Origin: Streptomyces caelestis
GTDB taxonomy: Bacteria; Actinomycetota; Actinomycetes; Streptomycetales; Streptomycetaceae
DNA: 64,000 nt
Assembly (NCBI RefSeq): GCF_014205255.1
Contig: NZ_JACHNE010000001.1
Span: 6,138,001-6,202,000 of the forward strand
Direction of reading: 5' to 3'
Shown: piece by piece, positions 26,008-36,200 of the stretch
Numbering within the stretch: the first letter of the stretch is position 1
How the letters are laid out: each line of letters begins with the position of its first letter
Notes under the pieces: generated by a model
Databases searched by the model: none
Seen by the model: the letters and a program-made list of their open reading frames with translations, nothing else
Told to the model about the DNA's origin: nothing
Program-made: the position numbers and the translations under genes

Positions 26008-26193
26008 TCAGCGCGAGACCTTGCCGGCCTTGATGCACGAGGTGCAAGCGTTCACGCGCTTCGGCGTCCCGCCCACCACGGTACGCACACGCTGGATGTT
26101 CGGGTTCCAGCGGCGGGGCGTACGGCGGTGCGAGTGCGAGATGTTGTTGCCGAAGCCCGGCCCCTTGCCACAGACGTCGCAGTTGGCAGCCAC
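26008..26193 (-). CDS. rpmB: 50S ribosomal protein L28, zinc-binding form
   Basis: A 61-residue L28 of the large ribosomal subunit. Two CxxC pairs (CDVC at 5-8 and CTSC near the C-terminus) make it the zinc-containing C+ type. The family signature [19 protein letters not shown] is complete. In Streptomyces, zinc-free paralogues are usually induced by zinc shortage through Zur; this copy would be the zinc-replete form. ATG at 26193, divergent from the DAK2-domain gene. Confidence 0.97.
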   Translation of the reverse strand: MAANCDVCGKGPGFGNNISHSHRRTPRRWNPNIQRVRTVVGGTPKRVNACTSCIKAGKVSR

Positions 26194-26441
26194 GGGTCAC
26201 TCCAAAGACTTCAGATGCACTTACGGTTGATCCCGGCATGCCGGGGTCAGGTCGTAGGATCTGAGTGGCGCTGCCAGGGGAATGGCCCGATGCGGATCGG
26301 GCAACCGGAGCAGCATACAACGGCTGCGCCCGTAGAACGAAACTACCACGGTCGGCCCGGGACCTCTCCCGTGCCCACTTCCGGTGGACACCGCCCCGGG
26401 GTCTACGCTGCCTGCCACGTCCAGCAGCTCAGGGAGGCGCA

Positions 26442-28310
26442 GTGGCGCAGGTGCCGCAGACATTCTTCGATGCTGTCGCGGTGCGCACCTGGTGCGGTCT
26501 CGCACTCGAGACGCTGGGGCGGGCGCGTGAGGAGATCGACGCGATCAACGTCTATCCCGTGGCGGACGGGGACACCGGCACCAATCTGTACCTGACCGTC
26601 GAGTCCGCCGTCGCGGCGGTCGAGGCCGTGTTCGCGGGGCATGCGGCGAGGTCCGGCCCCGAGGGGCCGACGCTGGCCGACGCCGCACGGGCGATGGCGC
26701 ACGGGGCCCTCATCGGTGCCCGCGGGAACTCCGGGACGATCCTCGCCCAGCTGCTGCGCGGCATGTCCCAGGTGCTGGCCGACGCCGGGACCGCGCACGT
26801 CGACGGCGAGCCCGCGCATGCCGACGGCCAGGGCCTGCGGCTGGCACTGCGGCACGCGGCCGACTCCGCCCGGCAGGCCGTGGCTCACCCCGTCGAGGGC
26901 ACGGTCCTGACGGTCGCCACGGCCGCCGCCGACGCCGCCCGCGGTGCCGAGGGCGGCTGCGGGGCGGTGGCCCGGGCGGCCTATGAGGGAGCGCGCGCGG
27001 CCCTGGCCGCGACCCCGGGCCAGCTGCCCGTCCTGGAGCGCGCCGGGGTGGTCGACGCCGGGGGGCGGGGGCTGGTGGCGGTGCTCGGGGCGCTGGTGGA
27101 GACGTTCACGGGGGAGAGGCCGCGGGAGGTGGCGGCGCCGGTCACGGCGGGTGCGCTGCGGATGGGCGCGGGGGCGGCGAGCGCGGTGGTGTCCGAGGCC
27201 GGCGAGCCCGGTCGAGGAGACGGTTCGGCATCGAGCGTGCTCGCAGGGCCGGCCGAGGACTCGCAGGACCTGTACGCGGACTCGCGACCCCCGCACGCGC
27301 GCGTGGAAGCAGCCGAAGGACTCGCTCCGGCCGTCGGCGCCCCGCGCGGGGAGTGTGCCGACAGTGCCGCCATGGCCGACCAGGACGGCCCCGCCTTCGA
27401 GGTGATCTATCTCCTGGAGGCCGAGGACGCGGCCGTGGCGCGGTTGCGGGAGCGGCTGGACGTGCTCGGGGACTCGCTCGTCGTGGTCGGCGGCGACGGG
27501 CTGTGGAACGTCCACGTCCATGTCGACGACGCGGGCGCCGCCGTCGAGGCGGGCATCGAGGCCGGGCGGCCCTACCGGATCCGCGTCACGCACTTCGGCG
27601 CCGGCGACGTGCACACCACCGGCGCCGAGCGTCCTCCCCGCGAGCGTGCCCAGCGTGCCGTCGTGGCCGTGGTGCCCGGCGAGGGCCTGGTGGGGCTGTA
27701 CACCGAGGCCGGCGCGACCACCGTGCTCGCGCGCCCCGGGGAGCCGCCCGCCAGCGGCGAGCTCGTACAGGCCGTACGGCGGGCCCACGCGCGCGAGGTC
27801 GTGCTGCTGCCCAACGACGCCGAGCTGCGCCACACCGCCGCCGCGGCGGCCGAGCGGGCTCGTACCGAGGGCATCCGCGTGGCCCTCATCCCGACCCGTT
27901 CGGCGGTGCAGGGCATCGCGGCGCTGGCCGTGCACGAGCCGGAGCGCCGCTTCGACGAGGACGTGGTGTCGATGACCTCGGCGGCCGGCGCGACCCGCTA
28001 CGCCGAGGTCACCGTCGCCGAACGCCAGGCCTGGACGATGGCCGGCATCTGCCAGGCCGGTGACGTCCTCGGCCTGATCGACGGCGACGTGGCCGTGATC
28101 GGCTCGGACGTCACGGCCACAGCCGAGGCCGTCCTGGACCGCATGCTCGCGGCCGGGGGCGAGATGGTCACCCTGGTGCTCGGCGACGAGGCCCCCGACA
28201 CCATCGCCGAGCACCTGGAGGGCCGGGTCCGCGAGGGGTACCTCGCCGTCGACACGGTCGTGTACCGGGGCGGACGGCAGGGAGCCCTGCTGCTCATCGG
28301 CGTGGAGTGA
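26442..28310 (+). CDS. DAK2-domain protein, FakA/YloV-like
   Basis: A 622-residue protein. The N-terminal DAK2 ATP-binding domain has VYPVADGDTGTNLYLT, GALIGARGNSGTILAQLLRG and HPVEGTVLTV. A middle linker of about 80 residues is low in complexity and variable. The C-terminal half (FEVIYLLEAED; VIGSDV; GREGYLAVD-like end) matches the FakA C-terminal domain. In Firmicutes FakA phosphorylates fatty acids delivered by FakB; no FakB gene is nearby, so the substrate here is inferred. GTG at 26442 sits behind AGGGAGG. The frame is open further upstream, but that part overlaps the control region. Confidence 0.88.
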   Translation: MAQVPQTFFDAVAVRTWCGLALETLGRAREEIDAINVYPVADGDTGTNLYLTVESAVAAVEAVFAGHAARSGPEGPTLADAARAMAHGALIGARGNSGTILAQLLRGMSQVLADAGTAHVDGEPAHADGQGLRLALRHAADSARQAVAHPVEGTVLTVATAAADAARGAEGGCGAVARAAYEGARAALAATPGQLPVLERAGVVDAGGRGLVAVLGALVETFTGERPREVAAPVTAGALRMGAGAASAVVSEAGEPGRGDGSASSVLAGPAEDSQDLYADSRPPHARVEAAEGLAPAVGAPRGECADSAAMADQDGPAFEVIYLLEAEDAAVARLRERLDVLGDSLVVVGGDGLWNVHVHVDDAGAAVEAGIEAGRPYRIRVTHFGAGDVHTTGAERPPRERAQRAVVAVVPGEGLVGLYTEAGATTVLARPGEPPASGELVQAVRRAHAREVVLLPNDAELRHTAAAAAERARTEGIRVALIPTRSAVQGIAALAVHEPERRFDEDVVSMTSAAGATRYAEVTVAERQAWTMAGICQAGDVLGLIDGDVAVIGSDVTATAEAVLDRMLAAGGEMVTLVLGDEAPDTIAEHLEGRVREGYLAVDTVVYRGGRQGALLLIGVE

Positions 28311-28323
28311 GCGGGACCGGCGA

Positions 28324-31272
28324 TCAGCCCTCCGCCACGAGCCGGAGCATCTGCTCCGCCTCCGCCCGCCGGGCCCGCACGGCCTCGCCGTCGCCGTCCC
28401 CGTCGTCGGTCTCGGAGCCGTCGTAGCCGCCGTAGCGGTCGTACGTCGCCAGCACCGCACGCGCGCGTGCCGCCGCGTCGGCCGGGCGGCCCAGGTCGGC
28501 CTCCAGCCGGCCCGCGGCGAGCTCGGCCCCGGTGCGGCTGTGCAGGGCGGCGTCCCCGAGGGAGGCGAACACCTCCGCCGCCCGCAGCACTTGGGACAGG
28601 GACTCCTCGAACACGGCCCGGGCCGGGGCGTCGTCGGTGCCGTCGGAAACGGACCGGGCCAGCAGGTCGCCGAACTGCCGGTAGGTGTGGCCGAGTTCGG
28701 CGACGAGCCGCTGCCGCGACTCCGCGTCGGCCGTCGTGTCCCGCGCCGCCTCGCCCTCCCGGACCGCCTCCGCCATCAGGGCGCGCGCCTGCGCCAGACC
28801 GTCCTGCGCGCGCAACGCCAGCCAGGCACGGGCGCGCAGGGAGCGGATCAGCCCGTGGACGTTGCCGAGCTCGCGCCACAGGTCGCCCGCGCGCGCGTAG
28901 GCCCGGTCCGCCTCGTCGGCCAGCCCGGCCTGTCCGAGGGACTCCCCGGCCAGGTGGGCCAGGGTCGCGTGGTCGTGCTGCTCGGGCCAGTGCCGGGCGA
29001 TCTCGGCGGCCTGGAGACGCCGTTCGGCGGCAGCGCGGTGCTCGCCGAGTTCGCTCAGGCAGTCGCCGAGCCACCACTGCGCCTGCACGATCGCCCCGTC
29101 GCCGTGCGTCTCGGCGGTCAGGTCGGGCAGCGCCGACTCCAGGACCTCGGCGGCCTCGGCCCACCGTCCCTGCCGCAGCAGGAACCCGCCGAGCTGCTGC
29201 CGGGCCCAGGCGCCCAGCGTCGCACTCTCGCCCGCCTCGTCGGCCCAGTGCACGGCCTCCAGGGCGTGCCGAGCGGCCTCTACGGCCTCGCCCCGGCCGC
29301 CGGTCAACTCGGCGAGCTGGAGGTGCAGCTGGGCCCGTCCGGGCGCCTCCAGCTGGGCTCCGCCGTGCTCCAGGGCCGCCCGCAGCGCCCGCTCCGCCTC
29401 CGCCATGTCGCCCAGGTGGTGGGCGAGGGAGGCCAGCCGGGCCTCGTACTCCACCGCGAACCACGGCAGCCCCGCGGCGACGAACGCCGCCGCGCCCCGC
29501 GCGAACAGCCCCGCGGACGTCTCCAGGTCCCCGGCCAGTCCGGCCAGCTCGGCGAGCATCGCCTGTGCCTCGGCGGCCCGCGCGGCCAGCCGCACGTCCT
29601 CCCCGGCCCGCCCGTCGACGAGTGCCAGGACTTCCCGGACAGCGGCTTCGGCCTCTGCGAGACCCTCCCCGGCCCTGCGGTCCCCGGCCTCGTGCGCCCG
29701 GCGCATCAGGATCCGGGCCCGCCCCATCAGGACGGACGCCGTCTGCCGTATCCCGGTGTCGCCGGCGGCGTACAGCGCGAGGATCTCGTCGTAGGGGCCG
29801 GACACGGCCGCGAGCGCCGCCTCCACGTCACCCCCGAGAGCACGCACGTACGCCGCACGCGTGCGTGCCGCCAGGGCCTCCCCGGGGTCACCCGCCGCCG
29901 CGTACAGCTTTGCGGCCCGTTCGAAGAGCGCGGCGCCCTCGGGGCCGAGACCCATCGCCTCGTGGTCGGCCATCTCGGCCCGGTCGCGCGGGTCCAGCTC
30001 CACGCCCTCCGCGGCTTCGGCGACCGCCGCCCACGCCTCCACGGCGTCCGGCCGCAGGTTGTCCGACAGCCGCCGTGCCTCGGCCAGCAGGGCGGGCAGA
30101 TCCGGCTGCCCGGTGGCGGCGCCCGTGACCTTCGGGGGAGCGGGCGGCGGCACCGGCCGTACCGACCGCACCCCCAGCGGCAGCCGCTCCACCAGCGGGC
30201 GCTGTTCCATACGCGCGCGTGCCCGCTCGCTGACGTACGTCGTGCCGTTGCGCTCGTCGAAGCGGGCCGCCAGGGCGAGGGCCTCCGCACGCGCGTGCGT
30301 GGCCAGTTCCCCGGCGGTCCACTCGCGGCCGGCTGGACCGGGCACCTGCCGGTCACCCAGCCCCAGCCCGGTCAGGCGGTCCATGAGCAGGGCCACCACG
30401 CTCATGAAGTCCAGCTTGCTCTGCGGCTGCCCGTCGTCGGTGAAGTACGCCGGCCGCTCCGCGAGCAGCTCCAGAGCGCGCGCCTCGTTGCCGGTCAGCG
30501 CGCAGAACTCCACGTGCTCCGCGTAGGCGCCGCGCATGCTCTCCGTGGCCCGTACCAGCCGGAAGCCCCGCAGATGGTTCGCGCGTGCCTCGTCCAGGCG
30601 GCCCAGCCGCAGCAGCGGCACCAGGGAGGAGGCGAGGGCCGCGTGCGGCTCGTGGGCACAGGCGTACTCGCCCTCCAGCACCGGCCGCCACAGCTCCAGC
30701 GCCTGCGCGTCCCGGCCCTGCTCCGCCTGCCACCAGCCCTGCCCGTGCAGTTCGCAGGCGTGGCAGTCGGCCATGCTGTCCCGGTCGGCGGCCAGCCACG
30801 CGGCATACGCCCGCTCGGCCCGCGCCAGGTCCCCCACATGCGCGGCCACGCTGTGCTCGGCGCTGCGCACGGCCCGCTCGGAGTACCCGGCGAGCCGGTA
30901 ACGGTGCTCCATCTCGCCGAGCCACTTCTCGATCGACGCGAGCGGGATGTGCGGCTGGTCGAGCATGCCGGACGACACCCACTTGAAGACCCAGTGCAGG
31001 GAGTGGGTCTCGTACTCGTCGAAGTCCTCGGGGCGTTCGTCCCACATGCGCAGCAGCCGCGCGAACGGGACGAACACCCTGGCCTTCTCGGAGCTGTAGT
31101 TGTAGACCTTCAGCTGGTGTCCGAGCGCCTCGATCACCGCGAGCGGGACGTTCAGCTTCTCTGCGGCGGTCAGCAGTTCCTCGGCGCGCGCGTTGCGGGC
31201 CGGGCCCTCCGGCTGCTCGGAGTTCTCCGCCATCGCCCGGCGCAGGGCGTCGAAGTCCGTGATCTCGCTCAT
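28324..31272 (-). CDS. Large tetratricopeptide-repeat-like protein, partner of the HSP90 gene
   Basis: A 982-residue, almost wholly helical protein. Its first 330 residues (from MSEITDFDALRRAMAENSEQ) include YSSEKARVFVPFARLLRMWDERP, SLHWVFKWVSSGM and several TPR-like hairpins. After a Pro-rich hinge (VRPVPPPAPPKVTG) come many degenerate TPR units with A-W and GR-EAV/A signatures (for example LRQGRWAEAAEVLESALP, LGEHRAAAERRLQAAEIA). An acidic Asp/Gly stretch lies close to the end. No catalytic motif or signal peptide. ATG at 31272 overlaps the HSP90 stop by ATGA, indicating coupling. TPR proteins are classic HSP90 co-chaperones in eukaryotes, so a physical partnership is plausible but unproven. 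Confidence 0.88.
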   Translation of the reverse strand: MSEITDFDALRRAMAENSEQPEGPARNARAEELLTAAEKLNVPLAVIEALGHQLKVYNYSSEKARVFVPFARLLRMWDERPEDFDEYETHSLHWVFKWVSSGMLDQPHIPLASIEKWLGEMEHRYRLAGYSERAVRSAEHSVAAHVGDLARAERAYAAWLAADRDSMADCHACELHGQGWWQAEQGRDAQALELWRPVLEGEYACAHEPHAALASSLVPLLRLGRLDEARANHLRGFRLVRATESMRGAYAEHVEFCALTGNEARALELLAERPAYFTDDGQPQSKLDFMSVVALLMDRLTGLGLGDRQVPGPAGREWTAGELATHARAEALALAARFDERNGTTYVSERARARMEQRPLVERLPLGVRSVRPVPPPAPPKVTGAATGQPDLPALLAEARRLSDNLRPDAVEAWAAVAEAAEGVELDPRDRAEMADHEAMGLGPEGAALFERAAKLYAAAGDPGEALAARTRAAYVRALGGDVEAALAAVSGPYDEILALYAAGDTGIRQTASVLMGRARILMRRAHEAGDRRAGEGLAEAEAAVREVLALVDGRAGEDVRLAARAAEAQAMLAELAGLAGDLETSAGLFARGAAAFVAAGLPWFAVEYEARLASLAHHLGDMAEAERALRAALEHGGAQLEAPGRAQLHLQLAELTGGRGEAVEAARHALEAVHWADEAGESATLGAWARQQLGGFLLRQGRWAEAAEVLESALPDLTAETHGDGAIVQAQWWLGDCLSELGEHRAAAERRLQAAEIARHWPEQHDHATLAHLAGESLGQAGLADEADRAYARAGDLWRELGNVHGLIRSLRARAWLALRAQDGLAQARALMAEAVREGEAARDTTADAESRQRLVAELGHTYRQFGDLLARSVSDGTDDAPARAVFEESLSQVLRAAEVFASLGDAALHSRTGAELAAGRLEADLGRPADAAARARAVLATYDRYGGYDGSETDDGDGDGEAVRARRAEAEQMLRLVAEG

Positions 31273-33113
31273 GCCTGACCGTCCTCGCTGTGCGTGGCCC
31301 ACTCCAGGAGGCCGATGAACGCGCGGTTGAGCAGTGCCGAGTCGGCGGGCCGAAGCGGTCGCTGCGCCATCAGCAGCGCCTGCCCGTACAGCGACTCCGT
31401 GGCGGTGCCGATCAGCTCCGGGTCGTGCAGCGAGCTGATCCGCCGGACGAGCGGGTTGAGGTGGTTGAGCACCAGACGCGCGCGGGGGGCGCTGCCGCGA
31501 AGGGAGCCGAGGATGCCCGCCCACAGGTCGTCGGCCTGCGCCTCGGCGTCGGCCCGGGCCTGTTCGTGCCGGGCGTCCCGGTCGTCGAGGTGCAGCGCGG
31601 GCAGCGAGAGCGGGTGGAAGGCCCTCAGCACCACGTCGCAGCCCAGCGGGTCGAGCCGGGCCCGGGCCGCCGCCAGGAAGCCGGACAGAGCCAGCTCCTC
31701 GGCCGGGTCGACCGCGTCCAGATGCGCGGTCACCGTCTCGGCGTCCAGCTCGGCGACCACGGTCCCCGGCCGCACCGACGGCAGCGCCTCCACCAGCTCG
31801 CTGTCGTACGTGTAGCCGCCGTTGATCACGCCGATGCCCTGCGCGGACGCGATCGGCGCGACCTGCCGGTACTCCTCGACGGTCCGCGTGAAGTGCACCA
31901 CCGGGTGCCGCTGCGCGAACTCCTCCAGGGACAGCCGCCCGTCGGTCGTCTCGAAGGGCAGCCACGGCAGCATCGTGCGCAGCATCTCCCGGTCGTGCCG
32001 GGCCAGGGACTTCACGCCCAGGTGGTGCACCGACAGGAACGCGGCCAGCCGCTCCGGATCACCGGCGGCCAGACCGGTCAGCCAGGCCCGGATCCGCTCG
32101 CCCAGCGCCTCCCGTACGGCGGTCAGCGTCTCGTCCTCGTACAGCGCCTCGCGCGACGCCGTCGGCCGCAGACTGTCCGTGTCCAGGACACAGCGCACGA
32201 AGAACGCCCAGTCGGGCAGCAGCTGTTCGGCCCGCTCGGTCAGCAACATGCCCTTGAGGTGCACGCGGTGCCCCGCGCGCTGGGCCGGGCTGACCGCCGA
32301 CGGCAGCACGTAGGCCACCCCGCGGATGCCGGCCAGCGGCACCGCCAGGTCGATCGTGTCCAGTGGGGTGAAGCCGAACAGCTCGTGGCAGTGCCGGGCC
32401 AGGGCGACACGGCGACCGGCCGGGCTCGGATACGACCGGTCCCAGGGCGCCGGGAGGTCGGTGACCGGCTCGTCGCCCACCCGGACGTCGTACGGCAGCA
32501 GCGACCCGAAGTCCCGCGCCAGCGCGCCGACCCGCTCGGGCGTGAGCCACTGAGCGGCTCCGGCCCGGGCCACCAGATGCACGGTGGTGCCCGGTTCGGG
32601 ACGCTCGGCGTCCGGCAGCGTCCGCACGGTGTACGAACCGTCGTCGGACGCCGTCCACTCCACCGGCGGCGCCCCGGGCGTACGGGCGCTGCGGCTGACC
32701 ACCCGGATCCGCTCGGCGACGACGAAGCAGGCCAGCAGGCCGATGCCGAACTGCCCGAGAAAGTCGGAACGCGCCTCCTGAAGGCCCTCGGCGCGCTTGG
32801 AACTGCGCCCGATCGTGGCGAGCAGGTCGTGCACGTCCGCCTCGGTGAGCCCGACACCGGTGTCCTCGACGCGCAGGGCGCCGCCCTCCGCGGACAGCCG
32901 CACCCGGGCCGGAGCGTCGGGTTCCGCCGCGCGTCTGGCGGTGATGGCGTCCACGGCGTTCTGCAGCAGCTCGCGCAGATACACCTTGGGACTGGAGTAG
33001 AGATGCTGGGAGAGCAGGTCCACCAGGCCCCGCAGGTCGACCTGGAACGTATGAGGTGACTGAGGCGAATGGGACGGCTGGGATGCCTGTGAGGTCTGGG
33101 AGTCCATCTTCAC
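31269..33113 (-). CDS. HSP90-family (HtpG-like) ATPase
   Basis: A 614-residue protein with the GHKL ATPase of HSP90: N-box LRELLQNAVDA with catalytic E48 and N52, D84 in VEDTGVG, and GQFGIGLLACFVVAERI from 120. The middle domain has the catalytic-arginine region as RPTASREALYED. Overall it is clearly divergent from housekeeping HtpG; the C-terminal dimerisation third is only weakly recognisable and ends HSEDGQA, not a TPR-binding MEEVD. The first 22 residues are a Ser/Gln/Pro tail. Start GTG 33113, or ATG 33107. First gene of a two-gene unit with the TPR protein, divergent from recG. Confidence 0.9.
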   Translation of the reverse strand: MKMDSQTSQASQPSHSPQSPHTFQVDLRGLVDLLSQHLYSSPKVYLRELLQNAVDAITARRAAEPDAPARVRLSAEGGALRVEDTGVGLTEADVHDLLATIGRSSKRAEGLQEARSDFLGQFGIGLLACFVVAERIRVVSRSARTPGAPPVEWTASDDGSYTVRTLPDAERPEPGTTVHLVARAGAAQWLTPERVGALARDFGSLLPYDVRVGDEPVTDLPAPWDRSYPSPAGRRVALARHCHELFGFTPLDTIDLAVPLAGIRGVAYVLPSAVSPAQRAGHRVHLKGMLLTERAEQLLPDWAFFVRCVLDTDSLRPTASREALYEDETLTAVREALGERIRAWLTGLAAGDPERLAAFLSVHHLGVKSLARHDREMLRTMLPWLPFETTDGRLSLEEFAQRHPVVHFTRTVEEYRQVAPIASAQGIGVINGGYTYDSELVEALPSVRPGTVVAELDAETVTAHLDAVDPAEELALSGFLAAARARLDPLGCDVVLRAFHPLSLPALHLDDRDARHEQARADAEAQADDLWAGILGSLRGSAPRARLVLNHLNPLVRRISSLHDPELIGTATESLYGQALLMAQRPLRPADSALLNRAFIGLLEWATHSEDGQA

Positions 33114-33295
33114 GGCGCCGGTGGGGGACTCGCGACGGCGCGGGGTCGGGCGGTCCTGGTGGGAAGGTGACCGCGAAGGAGGGCCGGGAGGGCGTCATCC
33201 TAAGGCCCGAACCAGCCGCCTGACCAGGGGTTTCCGGGACGTATACGGCGACGTGCGCCAAGGCCTCTACGGCATTGTCAGTGGTGTGGTGTGCA

Positions 33296-36200
33296 ATGGA
33301 TCTCGTGCCCGCACTTCACGAACCGCTGCGACAACCACTGAAGTCGGTGCTCGGCCCCGCCACCGCGAAGGTGATGGCCGAGCACCTCGGCCTGCTCACC
33401 GTCGGCGACCTCCTCCACCACTACCCGCGCAGGTACGAGGAGCGCGGCCAGCTCACGCACCTCGCCGACCTGCCCATGGACGAGCACGTCACGGTGGTCG
33501 CCCAGGTCGCCGACGCCCGCCTGCACACCTTCGCCTCAGCCAGGGCCCCGCGCGGCAAGGGCCAGCGCCTGGAGGTCACGATCACGGACGGCAGCGGCCG
33601 CCTCCAACTGGTCTTCTTCGGCAACGGCGTTCACAAGCCCCACAAGGAGCTCCTGCCGGGCACCCGCGCGATGTTCGCGGGCAAGGTCTCCGTCTTCAAC
33701 CGCCGCCTCCAACTCGCCCATCCGGCCTACGAGTTGCTGCGTGGTGACTCCGAAGACCCCGGCGAGTCCGTCGAGACCTGGGCGGGCGCCCTGATCCCGA
33801 TCTACCCGGCCACCGCCAAGCTGGAGTCCTGGAAGATCGGCAAAGCGATCCAGACGGTCCTGCCCACCGCCCAGGAGGCCCTCGACCCGCTGCCGGACTC
33901 CCTGCGCGAGGGCCGCGGCCTGGTCCCCCTCCCCGAAGCCCTCCTGAAGATCCACCGCCCGCACACCAAGGCGGACATCGAGGACGCCCGCGCCCGCCTC
34001 AAGTGGGACGAGGCCTTCGTCCTCCAGGTCGCCCTGGCCCGCCGCCGCCACGCGGACGCCCAGCTCCCGGCGGTCCCCCGCGAACCCAGCCCCGACGGCC
34101 TCCTCACGGCCTTCGACGCCCGCCTCCCCTTCACCCTCACCGAGGGCCAGCAGCGAGTCTCCCGGGAGATCTTCGACGACCTGGCGACCGAGCATCCGAT
34201 GCACCGCCTGTTGCAGGGGGAGGTCGGATCGGGCAAGGCCCAGCCCCTCGACTCGCTGGTGCTCACACCCACGGGCTTCCGCCCCATGGGGGATCTGCGG
34301 GTGGGTGACGAGGTGGTGGTGCCGGACGGGGACATCGCGCTGATCGCCGGCGTCTTTCCTCAGGGAGAGCGCGATGTGTGGCGACTGGTCCTGTCCGACG
34401 GGAGTTCCGTCGAGTGCGACGACGAGCATCTCTGGATCGTCGGTACGAGCTGTGGCTGGCACCGCGGCCAGGCTCCCAAGGTCTTGACGACCCGGGAGAT
34501 CCGTCTCGACACGTTCAAGGCCAACGGGTCGTCGAAGTGGTACATCCCGCCGGCCCAGCCGGTCGATCTGGGCGGCGACGCCGGGCTGCCCCTCGACCCG
34601 TACCTGATCGGACTGCTGCTGGGGGACGGTTCGTTCCGGCACGATCTCCGTCTTTCCATCATCGACGACGAGATCCATGACGCGGTAGCGGCGGCAGTAG
34701 CGCCGGAATGCCGGCTGGTACCGGTGAAGGAATCGCACTGTGACTACACGATCCAGCTCAAGCGGCGTGCCGGAGGAGTGCGCAACCCAGTGATCCAGGT
34801 CCTGCGCGAGTTGGGCCTCTGGGGAACGACGTCCCACGACACGTTCGTCCCTCAGGATTTCAAGAACGCTCCGATCAAGGACCGTCTCGCCGTGTTGCAG
34901 GGACTTCTGGACACGGACGGCACTGTCCAAGCCGACGGCGTGAACATCTCCCTCTGCTCGGCTTCGCGCCGACTCGCGGAGGACGTCGCATGGCTCGTAC
35001 GTTCTCTGGGCGGCCGGGCGCGAGTGCTGCCGAAGAAGGCCGCGTACACCGTGCAGGTGTCCCTGCCGGACGCTTACGCCCCGTTCCGGCTCACCCGCAA
35101 AGCGGAACGCGTGCGTCCGAGGCCGAAGGACAACAGGTTCCGACGCGGCATCCGGGCGGTCGAGTACGTGGGGCGGAAGCCCGTCCAGTGCATCAGCGTC
35201 GCCCACCCGAGCCATGCGTACGTCACCGACAACTTCACCGTCACCCACAACACCATGGTGGCCCTGCGCGCCATGCTCGCCGTGGTCGACGCCGGAGGCC
35301 AGGCCGCCATGCTCGCGCCCACCGAAGTGCTCGCCCAGCAGCACCACCGGTCGATCGTCGAGATGATGGGCGAGCTGGCCGAGGGCGGCATGCTGGGCGG
35401 GGCCGAGCAGGCCACCAAGGTGGTGCTGCTCACCGGATCCATGGGCGCGGCCGCCCGCCGCCGGGCCCTGCTCGACCTCACCACCGGCGAGGCCGGCATC
35501 GTCATCGGCACACACGCGCTGATCGAGGACAAGGTGCAGTTCCACGACCTGGGCCTGGTCGTGGTCGACGAACAGCACCGCTTCGGCGTGGAGCAGCGCG
35601 ACGCCCTGCGCGGCAAGGGCAAACAGCCCCCGCACCTCCTGGTCATGACGGCCACGCCCATCCCGCGCACGGTCGCCATGACGGTCTTCGGCGACCTGGA
35701 GACCTCCGTCCTCGACCAGCTCCCGGCCGGCCGCTCGCCGATCGCCAGCCATGTCGTCCCGGCCGCCGACAAACCCCACTTCCTGGCCCGCGCCTGGGAA
35801 CGGGTCCGCGAGGAAGCGGAGAACGGCCATCAGGCGTACGTGGTCTGCCCCCGCATCGGCGACGAGGACGACGACCCCAAGAAGTCCGGCAGGAAGAAGC
35901 CCTCCGAGTCCGCCGAGTCCCCGGAGGACGCCGCCGAGAAGCGTCCGCCCCTCGCGGTCCTCGACGTCGCCGAACAGCTTTCCAAGGGCCCCCTCCAGGG
36001 CCTCCGGGTCGAGGTGCTGCACGGCCGTATGCACCCCGACGACAAGGACGCGGTCATGCGCCGCTTCGCCGCCGGGGAGACGGACGTCCTGGTCGCCACG
36101 ACGGTCATCGAGGTCGGCGTCAACGTCCCCAACGCCACCGTGATGGTGATCATGGACGCCGACCGCTTCGGCGTCTCCCAGCTCCACCAGCTGCGCGGCC

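Noticed and set aside
28540-33059. Long plus-strand frames opposite the TPR and HSP90 genes
   Set aside because: The minus-strand frames have clear HSP90 motifs and helical repeats; the opposite frames read as low-complexity Arg/Gly/Pro sequence.
31269-33113. The HSP90-family gene as the housekeeping htpG
   Set aside because: The middle and C-terminal thirds are strongly divergent and it is coupled to a TPR gene; orthology to htpG is not supported by what I can see.
34238-35251. The extra block in recG as a frameshift, assembly error or foreign gene insertion
   Set aside because: It is in frame at both ends, begins and ends at ideal intein junctions, and contains ordered splicing and endonuclease motifs.
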